Positions 16,332 to 24,608 of a stretch of DNA of 39,081 bases are shown one piece after another. Each line of letters starts with the position of its first letter. The first letter of the stretch is position 1. Position numbers and translations under genes: made by a program. This stretch comes from Rhodocyclaceae bacterium. GTDB lineage: Bacteria > Pseudomonadota > Gammaproteobacteria > Burkholderiales > Rhodocyclaceae. A model generated the notes under the pieces. That model was not told the DNA's origin and made no database searches. It saw only the letters and a list, made by a program, of their open reading frames with translations. The DNA lies in assembly GCA_028687645.1 (NCBI GenBank), contig JAQTZQ010000011.1:1-39081 (forward strand), in the 5' to 3' direction.

Positions 16332-17954
16332 ATGCCTATATTGAACGGCTCTAGTAAAACCAATGTCCTGATTCTCGATGACTTGCCTGAGATGCGTAGT
16401 TCCCTGCGCACCCAATTGGGCTCGTTGGGTTATACGAATGTAGCGGTCAGCGGCACCGTCAAGGATGCGCTGGAGCAATTCAAGCAACGGGGCTTTGACA
16501 TCATCCTTTGCGATTTTTATCTGGCGGGTGGCACGGACGGACAGCAGTTCCTGGAGTATCTACGCACGCGCAAGATCATCAGTCGTAGCACGCTATTCAT
16601 TATGGTGACGGCAGAAAAAGGCTACGAAAGCGTGGTGACTGCGGCTGAGTGCCTGCCGGATGATTATCTGTTGAAGCCATTTACTGCCGATACGCTCAAA
16701 AGTCGCCTTGAACGACTGATTGATAAAAAAAGGCGTCTGGCCAAAGTGGATGCCATGCAGGATAAAGGCAATTGGCCGGCGGTGATCATCGCCTGTGACG
16801 AGATTATTGCCGCCAAAGATCGCTATCTCGTTGACGCCATGCGGATCAAGGGGAATGCGCTGATTCTGGCTGGCCAAACCGCCGAGGCCGTCGCGTTTTA
16901 TGAACAGATGCTGGCCATGCGGCCAATGCCCTGGGCGCGCCTGGGGTTGGCCAAGGCGTTGCATCTGCGTGGCGATGTTGATGCGGGCAAGGAAGCCTTG
17001 CAGACGTTGATTACCGAATCACCAAAAATGATGGCAGCCTACGATCTGCTCGGCAAACTGCATCAGGAATCCGGTAACCATGATGAGGCGCTAGCGGTAC
17101 TCGATAGCGCCTGTCTGATCTCCCCCAACTCGCTGGCCCGGCACCGTGCCATTGCTTCGGTGGCCGAAGAAACCGGTGATTTTTCCCGGGTTGAAGCGGC
17201 GCTCACGCAGGTGGTCAAAAAGACGCGAAATTCACCGCTGCGCGAGACCCGGGATTTTGCCCGTCTGGGCAATGCCTTAACCGAAATGGGTGAGCCCAGC
17301 AAGGCCGTGCAACTGCTTGAAGAGGCACGCACCACTTTCAAGGAAGACGCCAATAACCCGTTATTGGCTGCAGTTGAGGCGGTGGCGCAGCAAAAAGCAG
17401 GGAATCCGGCGCTGGCCGAGCAGGCGTTGCAGCGCGCCATGCAGGGCGAAATGACCAAGCTGCCGCCAGAGGTCGCGATGGCGGTGGCCAAGGCTTGCCT
17501 GGCGACGGGCAAGCAGGAAGAAGGGGAAGGCATCCTGAAAAATCTGGTGCAGAGTGCGCCGGATGCGACCGATTTGCACGGCAAAATTTCCGGCGTGCTG
17601 CGCGACAACGGGCTACATGAGCGCGCCGAGGCGCTGGTCGCCGAGAGTGTGCGCGAGATTATTCAACTCAATAACGAAGCGGTGCGTCGGGCCCGGGCCG
17701 GCGAGTTGAGTGCCGCTGCCGAGATGCTGGTCGATGCCGCCAATCGTTTGCCCGGTAATGTACAGATTGTGACCAACGCTTCGTTTGCCTTGTTGTTTGA
17801 TGTATTCACCAATGGTCTGGACCCGACCAAAATTCGTCTGGCGCAGCAGTTTCAGCAAGCCGCGCAGGCGAAAAATCCGGCCTACCCCAAGCTCAGCGAA
17901 ATTGCCGATCTGATGGGTCGCATTCGCGCCAAATACAGCGCCGGTAAAGCCTGA
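16332..17954 (+). CDS. Response regulator: receiver domain plus TPR-repeat output
   Basis: 540-residue cytosolic protein. Residues 1-130 form a receiver domain with all key residues: acidic pair D16/D17, phosphoacceptor D61 (LCDFYLAGG), T93 (MVTAEK) and K115 (LLKPF). The rest, about 140-535, is helical and rich in TPR-like units (for example AVAFYEQMLAMRPMPWARLGLAKAL and the following 34-residue-spaced helices), with no DNA-binding or enzymatic domain, so the output is probably protein-protein contact. GGGA precedes the ATG. The stop overlaps the start of a minimal histidine kinase (TGATG), which is the likely partner. Similar REC-TPR proteins occur in betaproteobacteria without firmly known roles. 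Confidence 0.85.
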   Translation: MPILNGSSKTNVLILDDLPEMRSSLRTQLGSLGYTNVAVSGTVKDALEQFKQRGFDIILCDFYLAGGTDGQQFLEYLRTRKIISRSTLFIMVTAEKGYESVVTAAECLPDDYLLKPFTADTLKSRLERLIDKKRRLAKVDAMQDKGNWPAVIIACDEIIAAKDRYLVDAMRIKGNALILAGQTAEAVAFYEQMLAMRPMPWARLGLAKALHLRGDVDAGKEALQTLITESPKMMAAYDLLGKLHQESGNHDEALAVLDSACLISPNSLARHRAIASVAEETGDFSRVEAALTQVVKKTRNSPLRETRDFARLGNALTEMGEPSKAVQLLEEARTTFKEDANNPLLAAVEAVAQQKAGNPALAEQALQRAMQGEMTKLPPEVAMAVAKACLATGKQEEGEGILKNLVQSAPDATDLHGKISGVLRDNGLHERAEALVAESVREIIQLNNEAVRRARAGELSAAAEMLVDAANRLPGNVQIVTNASFALLFDVFTNGLDPTKIRLAQQFQQAAQAKNPAYPKLSEIADLMGRIRAKYSAGKA

Positions 17955-18565
17955 TGGATTTTGCCGATCTCGCCGCGTTTACCATTCACGATGCCAAAAA
18001 CCGGCTGGCGCTGGTGGCAACGCGCGCCGAAGCCAATGGCGATGCCGAAACCCTGCGCGGCATACTTGAATCCGCTGCTTCCTTAACGCGCCTGCTGGCT
18101 TATTACAAAGCCGAAAAAGGCAGCCTGGGGGCTGATATTGATGCCCGGGTGCCGGCTGATCTGGTCAATGAACTGATCGTTGATCTCAGCAAGCAAACCG
18201 CGCTAAACATCAGCGCAGATTTGTCGGCGGCGCCGACTTTGTGGTTTTACGACGAAGCTTTGGTGCGCATGGTCTTGCTTAATGCGCTCTACAATGCCCT
18301 GCGTTTTGCCGAGAAAAATGTGCGCTTAAAGGCGGTTGACCGTAACCATTGGCTGGAATTGATCGTCAGCGATGATGGCCCGGGTTTTCCGCCAGAAATG
18401 CTGGGTTTGGCGCATGACATGCAGCCAGTCAGCCGTGAGGGAACCGGCATTGGCCTGCATCTGGCGCGGCAGGTTGCGGCCTTGCACGCCAATGCTGGCC
18501 GCAGCGGCGAAATCGAACTGAGCAATGACGGTGGCGCCGTATTTTGTTTGCGCCTGCCGCAATAA
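17954..18565 (+). CDS. Minimal soluble histidine kinase (dimerisation helices + HATPase)
   Basis: 203-residue cytosolic kinase-like protein with no sensor, membrane or HAMP segment. FTIHDAKNRLALV near residue 10-20 resembles a phosphoacceptor helix with His in a HDxKN context. The ATP-binding domain shows an N-box (LLNALYNALRF, about 115-125), G1 (DDGPGFP, about 140) and G2 (GTGIGLHLA, about 162-170). It starts on the last base of the REC-TPR gene, so the two are co-translated and presumably form a pair. Because it has no input domain, its signal must come through a partner, possibly the TPR region. An alternative is that it serves as a phosphotransfer or phosphatase scaffold. Confidence 0.8.
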   Translation: MDFADLAAFTIHDAKNRLALVATRAEANGDAETLRGILESAASLTRLLAYYKAEKGSLGADIDARVPADLVNELIVDLSKQTALNISADLSAAPTLWFYDEALVRMVLLNALYNALRFAEKNVRLKAVDRNHWLELIVSDDGPGFPPEMLGLAHDMQPVSREGTGIGLHLARQVAALHANAGRSGEIELSNDGGAVFCLRLPQ

Positions 18566-18578
18566 TCGAAAGGGATTT

Positions 18579-18800
18579 ATGAGCCTCACCTTTGCCGTGC
18601 GCGGCGAATATATTCAGTTGGACCAGTTGCTCAAGGCGACTGGCTTGTGTGACTCGGGCGGGGCTGCGCATGCCGCCATTGCCGAGGGCCGGGTGCGGGT
18701 GGATGGGTCGGTCGACACCAGAAAACGGGCAAAAATGCGGCCCGGGCAAAAAGTCGGTTTTGCCGGTGAAACGGTTGAACTGGTCGTTGAGGCGGCTTAA
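18579..18800 (+). CDS. S4-domain RNA-binding protein (YbcJ-like)
   Basis: 73-residue protein made of one S4 RNA-binding domain: IQLDQLLKATGLCDSGGAAH is the RNA-contact helix-turn, and EGRVRVDGSVDTRKRAKMRPGQKV carries the glycine-rich turn and basic residues of the fold. It belongs with small YbcJ/Hsp15-like proteins, some of which act on ribosomes; the target here is unknown. AAAGGGA lies 5 bases before ATG 18579, which I prefer over an earlier in-frame ATG at 18525 inside the kinase gene. The stop codon overlaps the stop of the convergent acyltransferase gene at a shared TTAA. Confidence 0.87.
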   Translation: MSLTFAVRGEYIQLDQLLKATGLCDSGGAAHAAIAEGRVRVDGSVDTRKRAKMRPGQKVGFAGETVELVVEAA

Positions 18801-19354
18801 CTGATCCAGCGGATTGGCGAGGCCAGCTCGTGGCGGTGGCCGCGGCGGCCCGCGTAGATTTCAGCGATACGAGCGATGTCAGCAGCTTCGTCACCAGTCA
18901 GTTTGAGATAGGCCAAAACGCCAACTTCACGTTTGGCGTAATCAACACAGCCGAGCGCTACCGGTACGTTGGCGGCCAGCGCAATGCGATAAAAGCCGGT
19001 TTTCCAGCCTGGCGTCAGGCTGCGCGTGCCTTCGGGGGCGAGGGCCAGCATGAAGTGGTCGCGTGCAGCAAACTGGCTGGCCATCTGCTCGACAAAGCCG
19101 GTACGCTCACGGCGATTCACCGGAATGCCGCCCATCCAGCGCATCAGCCCGGCTACCGGCCAGCGGAACAGGGAATCCTTGGCAACCCAGTGCGCACCTT
19201 GACCAAGCACGGTTTTGCCCAGCATGGTGTATAAAAAATCCCAGTTTGAGGTGTGCGGGTAAGCAATGACGACCGCCTTGAGCGGAAGGTCAGCGGGCTC
19301 CAGCAGGCGCCAGCCGAGCAGTTTCAAGAGCATTTTTGAGGGGGCTTTGGTCAT
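18797..19354 (-). CDS. Lysophospholipid/1-acylglycerol-3-phosphate acyltransferase family protein
   Basis: 185-residue PlsC-superfamily acyltransferase. The catalytic HxxxxD box is HTSNWD (H34-D39) and the acceptor-binding motif is APEGTRS (E108-G-T110); a GGIPVNR segment near 76-82 is the family's third block. These enzymes move an acyl group from acyl-ACP or acyl-CoA to a lysophospholipid or related alcohol at the membrane surface. The short length, without long membrane helices, resembles the group of small acyltransferases rather than housekeeping PlsC of about 240 residues, so the substrate is uncertain. It lies four bases downstream of the GGDEF-EAL gene on the same strand and may be co-transcribed with it. 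Confidence 0.87.
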   Translation of the reverse strand: MTKAPSKMLLKLLGWRLLEPADLPLKAVVIAYPHTSNWDFLYTMLGKTVLGQGAHWVAKDSLFRWPVAGLMRWMGGIPVNRRERTGFVEQMASQFAARDHFMLALAPEGTRSLTPGWKTGFYRIALAANVPVALGCVDYAKREVGVLAYLKLTGDEAADIARIAEIYAGRRGHRHELASPIRWIS

Positions 19355-19358
19355 CTTC

Positions 19359-22300
19359 TCAGTTTAATCGACTCGCCTGCCAACTGGCTGGGGCTTTCCA
19401 GCTATTTAGCCAGTCGTGGAATTCGCGGGCCGGCATTGGGCGGGCGATTCCATAGCCTTGGGCGTGGGTACAGCCGAGATCGATCAGGGCATCGCCCAAC
19501 TCGGTGCTTTCGACGCCCTCGGCGATGACTGAGCGATTAAATGCGGCGGCGAGTCCGATGACACCTTTGACGATGGCCAGATCTTCGGTGTCAATTTGCA
19601 TGTCGCGGACGAAGGACTGGTCGATTTTCAGCGTTTGGGCTGGCAGGTGTTTGAGATACAGGAGCGATGAATAGCCGGTGCCAAAGTCGTCGAGGGCGAA
19701 AGAAACCCCCAGTACGCCGCACGATTCAATCACTTGTGAGACGTGTCTGGTGTCCGATAGGGCGGCAGTTTCGAGAATTTCAAGTTCGATACGACCATGC
19801 GGCAAGGTGGGATGGCGGCTGAGGATAAGCCCCAGGCGGGGCGTGAAGTCAGCCAGTGAGAGATGGCGGGCGGCGATGTTGATGCTGATCGATAGTTGCA
19901 GCCCTTGGTGATGCCAGGCGTCGGCCTGGCGCACGGCTTCGCGGATAACCCATTCGCCGAGCGTGATGGCAAAATCCTGGTTTTCGGTCACCGCCAGAAA
20001 CTCACCCGGTGGCACCAGCCCGCGCTCAGGGTGGTTCCAGCGGATCAAGGCTTCAACGCCGGTGACGGCACCCCGCTGCATGTCGACCTTGGGCTGGTAA
20101 TACAGCTCGAATTCATTTTGCTGCAAGGCCTGCTCAAGGCGTTGAAGGGCCGCCAGTTCGTTACGTGCGGCTTCGTCTTTCATCGGGTCGAAGAGGAAAT
20201 ATCGATTACGCCCGCCTTGTTTGGCGATATACATCGCCTGATCGGCGTGGCGCATCAACATGTCCGGATCTACACCATCGTCAGGGAAGACTGTGACACC
20301 GACGCTGGCGGAAATGACCAGCGTATCCCCGTCAATCTCATAGCCGTGGCTGGCTTCGCTCAGTACCCGGCGAATGACTTCCATGCCTTGCTCCAGGGTA
20401 TCGAGATGGTTGAGCAATATCACAAATTCATCACCGCCAAGGCGCGAAAGCGTATCCGTATCGCGCAGCACGAGCTGGATGCGCCGGGAAAATTCGATCA
20501 GCAACTGATCGCCAGCGGCATGGCCGAAATTGTCATTAACGGCCTTGAATCCATCGAGATCGAGCATGCAAACTGCCAGCAGGGTTTTGCTGCGCGTCGC
20601 TTGCGCGATCGACATGGCGAGTCGGTCATTGAGCAGGGCGCGGTTAGGCAGGCCGGTCAATGAGTCAAAGTGTGCCAGTTTTTCCAGCCGCTGTTCGTGT
20701 TCCTTCTGCATGGTGATGTCGGTAAAAATGCCGACATAGTGGCGCACTTCGCCAGCATTGTTGACGACGGCGGAAATGGTCAGCAACTCGACATAGGTCT
20801 CGCCGGATTTTTTGTGATTCCAGATCTCGCCATGCCATTGACCACTCTCAACCAGCTCCTGCCACATGGCCTGATAAAAGCCTGCGCTTTGTTGGCCGGA
20901 GCGTAGCATTGACGGAGTTTGGCCGATGGCTTCCTCGCGCGTAAAGCCGGTAATGAGAGTGAACGCCTGATTGACGTCGACAATTTTGCCGTTGGGGTCG
21001 GCAATAATGATGCCTTCCCGTGCATGCCGGAAGACGCTGGCAGTCAGGCTCAGTTGTTCAGCGGCTTCATGGCGCTCCGTGACATCAAAGCATGCTCCTA
21101 GGTAGCCGGCAAATTGGCCTTCCAGATCAATGAGCGGGTGTCCCATGTCGAGAATCCAGCGATATTCGCCATCGTGTCGACGCAGGCGGTATTCCATTGC
21201 AAACGCCCGATGTACTTTGAAATTGTCCATGTAGGTGTTGAAGCATCCTGGCAGGTCATCCGGGTGAACGCCCTCGGCCCAGCCGTCGCCCATCTCTTGA
21301 GCCTGCGTTCGACCGGTGAAGTTGAGCCAGGTACTATTGAAATAATTGCATTTGGCATCAAGTCCGGCGCGCCAGATCAGGGCCGGGAAGTTTTCCAGCA
21401 CCGTGAGATAAAAATCGTGTGCCTTTTGCAAGCGGGCCTGGCTTTCAGAAAGTTCGGCAGTGCGCGCCACGACGCGTTGCTCAAGATGTTCATTGGCTTC
21501 TGATAGCTGCTGGTCGGCGGCCTCCCAGCGTCCGGCAAAGCGCATGGCCATGGCCAGGCCTAGCGAGCTGGTGATGAGCAGAATCATGCCGACCAGCAGG
21601 GAGGTGTGGCGAACGGCGGGGGCAATTTCCGCAATCAGCGAGTCGAAGCGCCGTGAGAGCACCAGCTGCATGCCGGAGGGCAAGCGAAAAACGTAGCAAA
21701 GCCAGTTTGTTCCTTGGGCGTCCGTCCACCGGCCAAACTGAATCTCTCTGGCGTTGTCTTGTGCCCGGCCAAAGTCCGGGAGTGTGGCCGGACGCAATTC
21801 CTTGCTCTGGCTCAGGATAGTGGTATCGCTGTGGCCGATCAGCATGCCCTGACGGTCGACCAGGAATCCCCGGTCAAATGGCGCGATCAGCGTGCGCGAA
21901 AGCTCTTTGGAGAGATTGCTGAGATAAACAACGCCACCCAGATGGGCATAAATTTCTCCATTGGCGTCCAGTAGCGGCGTGTCGATGATCACCGCCGGCG
22001 TACCATCGGCGCCGACAATGCTGTCGGAAATGGCAGTCTTTTTGCTGCGTGTTGCTTCAATGAAGTAGGGGCGGTCAGCCAGATTGTATTTTTTCAGCGA
22101 CTGCTGCACCGCATAAGGGTGCGACAGGTAATGGTCACCATTGGCAAGCAGGACAAAAACAACAGCCAGGTTCTCTTGTGCGGCGAGCAGCGCATCCAGC
22201 GCCTGGCGCTTGTCCGACTCAAGTTCAGGTGGAATGCCGTTGAGCGCCGGATTGATACGGTCAACCGCCAAAAGCGCTGAAAATTCCGGTAGCTGGCTGG

Positions 22301-22505
22301 TCAGGGTGAGCATTTTGCTGGCATCGTCCAGCTTTTGCTGCATGCTCTGACCCATACTGCGAACTAGTGCCCGATGCTCGGTTGACCAACGCTCAACGGC
22401 TTGTTGCTGATGCGAATTGTCGACAAAAATCCACACCGCAAGCAGCGCGGCTATCGCGGGCAAAATGAAAGCGAGCAGGATTTTCTGCCGTTGCGTCATT
22501 TCCAT
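19359..22505 (-). CDS. Membrane Cache-PAS-PAS-GGDEF-EAL c-di-GMP signalling protein
   Basis: 1048-residue bifunctional-type c-di-GMP protein. Order: membrane helix (about 8-27), periplasmic Cache-like sensor (about 30-290, with DRPYFIEA and PLLDANGEIYAHLGG), second helix (about 300-320), short coiled coil, two PAS domains (about 365-480 and 490-600), GGDEF (about 605-775) and EAL (about 790-1035). GGDEF is intact with an RxxD inhibitory site five residues before it; the EAL motif is intact ([18 protein letters not shown]), so both synthesis and breakdown are possible. GGAG precedes ATG 22505. It is divergent from the SLAC1-type transporter gene. The ligand of the Cache domain is unknown. Confidence 0.93.
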   Translation of the reverse strand: MEMTQRQKILLAFILPAIAALLAVWIFVDNSHQQQAVERWSTEHRALVRSMGQSMQQKLDDASKMLTLTSQLPEFSALLAVDRINPALNGIPPELESDKRQALDALLAAQENLAVVFVLLANGDHYLSHPYAVQQSLKKYNLADRPYFIEATRSKKTAISDSIVGADGTPAVIIDTPLLDANGEIYAHLGGVVYLSNLSKELSRTLIAPFDRGFLVDRQGMLIGHSDTTILSQSKELRPATLPDFGRAQDNAREIQFGRWTDAQGTNWLCYVFRLPSGMQLVLSRRFDSLIAEIAPAVRHTSLLVGMILLITSSLGLAMAMRFAGRWEAADQQLSEANEHLEQRVVARTAELSESQARLQKAHDFYLTVLENFPALIWRAGLDAKCNYFNSTWLNFTGRTQAQEMGDGWAEGVHPDDLPGCFNTYMDNFKVHRAFAMEYRLRRHDGEYRWILDMGHPLIDLEGQFAGYLGACFDVTERHEAAEQLSLTASVFRHAREGIIIADPNGKIVDVNQAFTLITGFTREEAIGQTPSMLRSGQQSAGFYQAMWQELVESGQWHGEIWNHKKSGETYVELLTISAVVNNAGEVRHYVGIFTDITMQKEHEQRLEKLAHFDSLTGLPNRALLNDRLAMSIAQATRSKTLLAVCMLDLDGFKAVNDNFGHAAGDQLLIEFSRRIQLVLRDTDTLSRLGGDEFVILLNHLDTLEQGMEVIRRVLSEASHGYEIDGDTLVISASVGVTVFPDDGVDPDMLMRHADQAMYIAKQGGRNRYFLFDPMKDEAARNELAALQRLEQALQQNEFELYYQPKVDMQRGAVTGVEALIRWNHPERGLVPPGEFLAVTENQDFAITLGEWVIREAVRQADAWHHQGLQLSISINIAARHLSLADFTPRLGLILSRHPTLPHGRIELEILETAALSDTRHVSQVIESCGVLGVSFALDDFGTGYSSLLYLKHLPAQTLKIDQSFVRDMQIDTEDLAIVKGVIGLAAAFNRSVIAEGVESTELGDALIDLGCTHAQGYGIARPMPAREFHDWLNSWKAPASWQASRLN

Positions 22506-22658
22506 TTGTCTCCATGGAACGGTGTTCTGTGACCCCTGAAATCATTAAAACACATAAGATGAGGCTTGATCAGGGGCTGCGTATTTTTTGTGCTGTATCA
22601 CAGTAAATTGCACAGCAAATCGAATAAAATTAGAGATTGCTAATACATGGGGTCTGCG

Positions 22659-23699
22659 ATGTCCTACCCAAGCTTTTCTGAAATCTCCAAAACCTTTGCC
22701 CCAGGCTGGTTTGCGTCAGTCATGGGAACCGCTGTGCTGGCCATGACAACTCACGCCCTGGCACAGCGCTGGCCGTGGCTTGCTCTGATCGCAGAAGTGC
22801 TGCACTGGTTCAATACCGCCCTGTTCCTGGTGCTTGCAGTGCCCTGGATCACGCGCTGGATTCGTTTCCCGCAAGCCGCCTTGCAAACCATGAAGCACCC
22901 GATTCAGGCTAATTTCTACCCGACTTTCTCGATTGCCCTTTTGGTACTTTCAGCCCAGTGGCTGGCCTTTACCGAATATACCCAAGTGGCGATGGCGCTC
23001 TGGTGGCTGGGCGTGGTGCTGCACTTTGCCTTCAGCTTCGCGGTGCTGTTTTTCATGTTCTCCGGGGAGCATGTTGCGGTCGACCATGTAACGCCCGCCA
23101 ATTTCATTCCGGCGGTGGGTCTGGTCGTCATGCCGCTGGCGGGTGGCCAGTTGCTGCCGCTGATGCCGGAGTCCATGCACGAACTGGTGCTGACCATCAA
23201 TGCCATCGGCCTCGGCGCCGGCAGCATGATGTATATCGCCCTGCTCGGGATGACCTTCTCGCGCAAATATCTGCACAAGCCGACGAGCGGAATTTTGACC
23301 CCGACACTCTGGGTGCACCTAGCGCCGATTGGCGTCATTCCCGTCAGCCTGATGAGCCTGTTGCAGAACCTGCCTTACCCCGCCGCGCGCGAGGCTGCGA
23401 CTGTGTTGATGTTGCTGGTTTGGGGCTTTGGCGTCTGGTGGATTGTCATGGCCAGCTTGCTGACCCTGGCCGCCAAAGCGGCTGGTGAACTGCCCTTTGC
23501 CCTCTCCTGGTGGGGCTTCACCTTCCCGGTCGGCGCCTTTGTCGTTGAGTCATTGCGCCTGTCCAAGCTGATTGGCTGGAGTTCGCCGCTGGTGATTGGG
23601 GTTGCCGCCTGGGTGCTGCTCTGGTTCTTCTGGCTGGTGACGCTGAACAAAACCGTGCGCGGGGTGATCAGCGGAGCAATTTTTAAACCGCATCCGTGA
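22659..23699 (+). CDS. SLAC1/TehA-type (TDT family) membrane transporter
   Basis: 346-residue integral membrane protein with about ten hydrophobic helices, starting FAPGWFASVMGTAVLAM, a hallmark of the tellurite-resistance/dicarboxylate transporter (TDT) family that includes TehA and plant SLAC1 anion channels. Members carry anions such as malate, sulfite or chloride, so the substrate cannot be named. I prefer ATG 22659 because GGGG lies 6 bases before it; ATG 22647 is also in frame. The stop overlaps the GTG start of the following hydrolase gene, so they are coupled. In the divergent spacer a TGTG-N6-CACA element is visible but does not match a known regulator spacing. Confidence 0.88.
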   Translation: MSYPSFSEISKTFAPGWFASVMGTAVLAMTTHALAQRWPWLALIAEVLHWFNTALFLVLAVPWITRWIRFPQAALQTMKHPIQANFYPTFSIALLVLSAQWLAFTEYTQVAMALWWLGVVLHFAFSFAVLFFMFSGEHVAVDHVTPANFIPAVGLVVMPLAGGQLLPLMPESMHELVLTINAIGLGAGSMMYIALLGMTFSRKYLHKPTSGILTPTLWVHLAPIGVIPVSLMSLLQNLPYPAAREAATVLMLLVWGFGVWWIVMASLLTLAAKAAGELPFALSWWGFTFPVGAFVVESLRLSKLIGWSSPLVIGVAAWVLLWFFWLVTLNKTVRGVISGAIFKPHP

Positions 23700-24550
23700 G
23701 TTTGATCTGGGCGGCGCTGTTGCCGCCGGTTTTGCTCTGGGGGCTCAATCGTGTCCTCCGGCGCAGCTTGGCTGCCACGCGTGAGCGAGAAACTGCCGAG
23801 CCTGTGGGCTTGCCCTGGCGTCAAGTCGATATTCCAACGGCCAATAATAAACGGCTGTTCGGCTGGTGGATTCCCGCCCGGTCAGGCGCTCCCGCGCTGG
23901 TTGTGATGCACGGCTGGGGTGGTAATGCCCAAATGATGTTGCCGCTGGCGCAACCGCTCAATGCGGCGGGGTATTCACTGTTATTCGTTGATGCCCGCTG
24001 CCACGGGCAAAGTGACGACGACAGCTTTGCCTCACTGCCACGGTTTGCCGAAGACATCGAGCATGCCATGTGCTGGCTTCAAGCGCAGCCAGAATCCGCC
24101 GCTGCGCCAATCGGCATTGTCGGCCATTCTGTTGGTGCCGGCGCTGCCTTGCTCGTGGCGGCACGCAATAACGAGGTTGCGGCGGTCGTCAGTCTGGCCG
24201 CCTTCGCCCATCCGGCGGTCATGATGCGGCGCTGGATGCGTGCCAAGCACATCCCGTTCTGGCCGCTGGGCGCATATATCCTGTTTTATGTGCAAAGAGT
24301 GATCGGCTATCGTTTTGACGAGATTGCTCCGGTCAACACGATTTTCAGGGTCAAAATTCCGGTGCTGCTGGTGCATGGCCGTGATGACGATACCGTGCCG
24401 GTGAGCGAAGCTGAGGCGATTTTTGCCCGGCGCAGCCATGAGCGGGTTGAGTTGCTGGTGATTCCCGGTAGCCATGACGATTATGGCGATATCGGCCTGC
24501 AAGTCGGTGCGCTAAGCAATTTTCTTGATCGTGCGCTGAAAACCTCCTGA
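23696..24550 (+). CDS. Alpha/beta hydrolase with N-terminal membrane segment
   Basis: 284-residue serine hydrolase. A hydrophobic N-terminal helix (about residues 3-19) suggests membrane attachment. The alpha/beta fold shows the oxyanion region HGWGGN (72-77), nucleophile S145 (GHSVGAG), acid D229 or D230 (HGRDDDTVP) and H259 (PGSHDDYG), so the triad looks complete. The GTG start at 23696 overlaps the stop of the transporter gene (GTGA), so the pair is co-translated. The substrate is unknown; ester or peptide hydrolysis is typical of the family. The gene converges on ccoG, with the ccoG terminator between them. Confidence 0.85.
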   Translation: MSLIWAALLPPVLLWGLNRVLRRSLAATRERETAEPVGLPWRQVDIPTANNKRLFGWWIPARSGAPALVVMHGWGGNAQMMLPLAQPLNAAGYSLLFVDARCHGQSDDDSFASLPRFAEDIEHAMCWLQAQPESAAAPIGIVGHSVGAGAALLVAARNNEVAAVVSLAAFAHPAVMMRRWMRAKHIPFWPLGAYILFYVQRVIGYRFDEIAPVNTIFRVKIPVLLVHGRDDDTVPVSEAEAIFARRSHERVELLVIPGSHDDYGDIGLQVGALSNFLDRALKTS

Positions 24551-24561
24551 ATTGGCGCATG

Positions 24562-24588
24562 AAAAAAGGCGGGAAGACATCTCCCGCC
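24562..24588 (-). terminator. Rho-independent terminator of the MBL-ccoG operon
   Basis: GGCGGGA (24568-24574) and TCCCGCC (24582-24588) form a 7-base stem with a 7-base loop; on the minus strand it is followed by TTTTTT (24567-24562). It lies about 20 bases beyond the ccoG stop. Only the minus-strand side has the T run. Confidence 0.85.
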
Positions 24589-24608
24589 TGCGCTGTGTTG
24601 GTGCGCGA

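Noticed and set aside
22589-22602. TGTG-N6-CACA element upstream of the SLAC1-type transporter, resembling a CRP site.
   Set aside because: CRP sites have eight bases between TGTG and CACA (TGTGA-N6-TCACA); here there are six, so the match is not supported.
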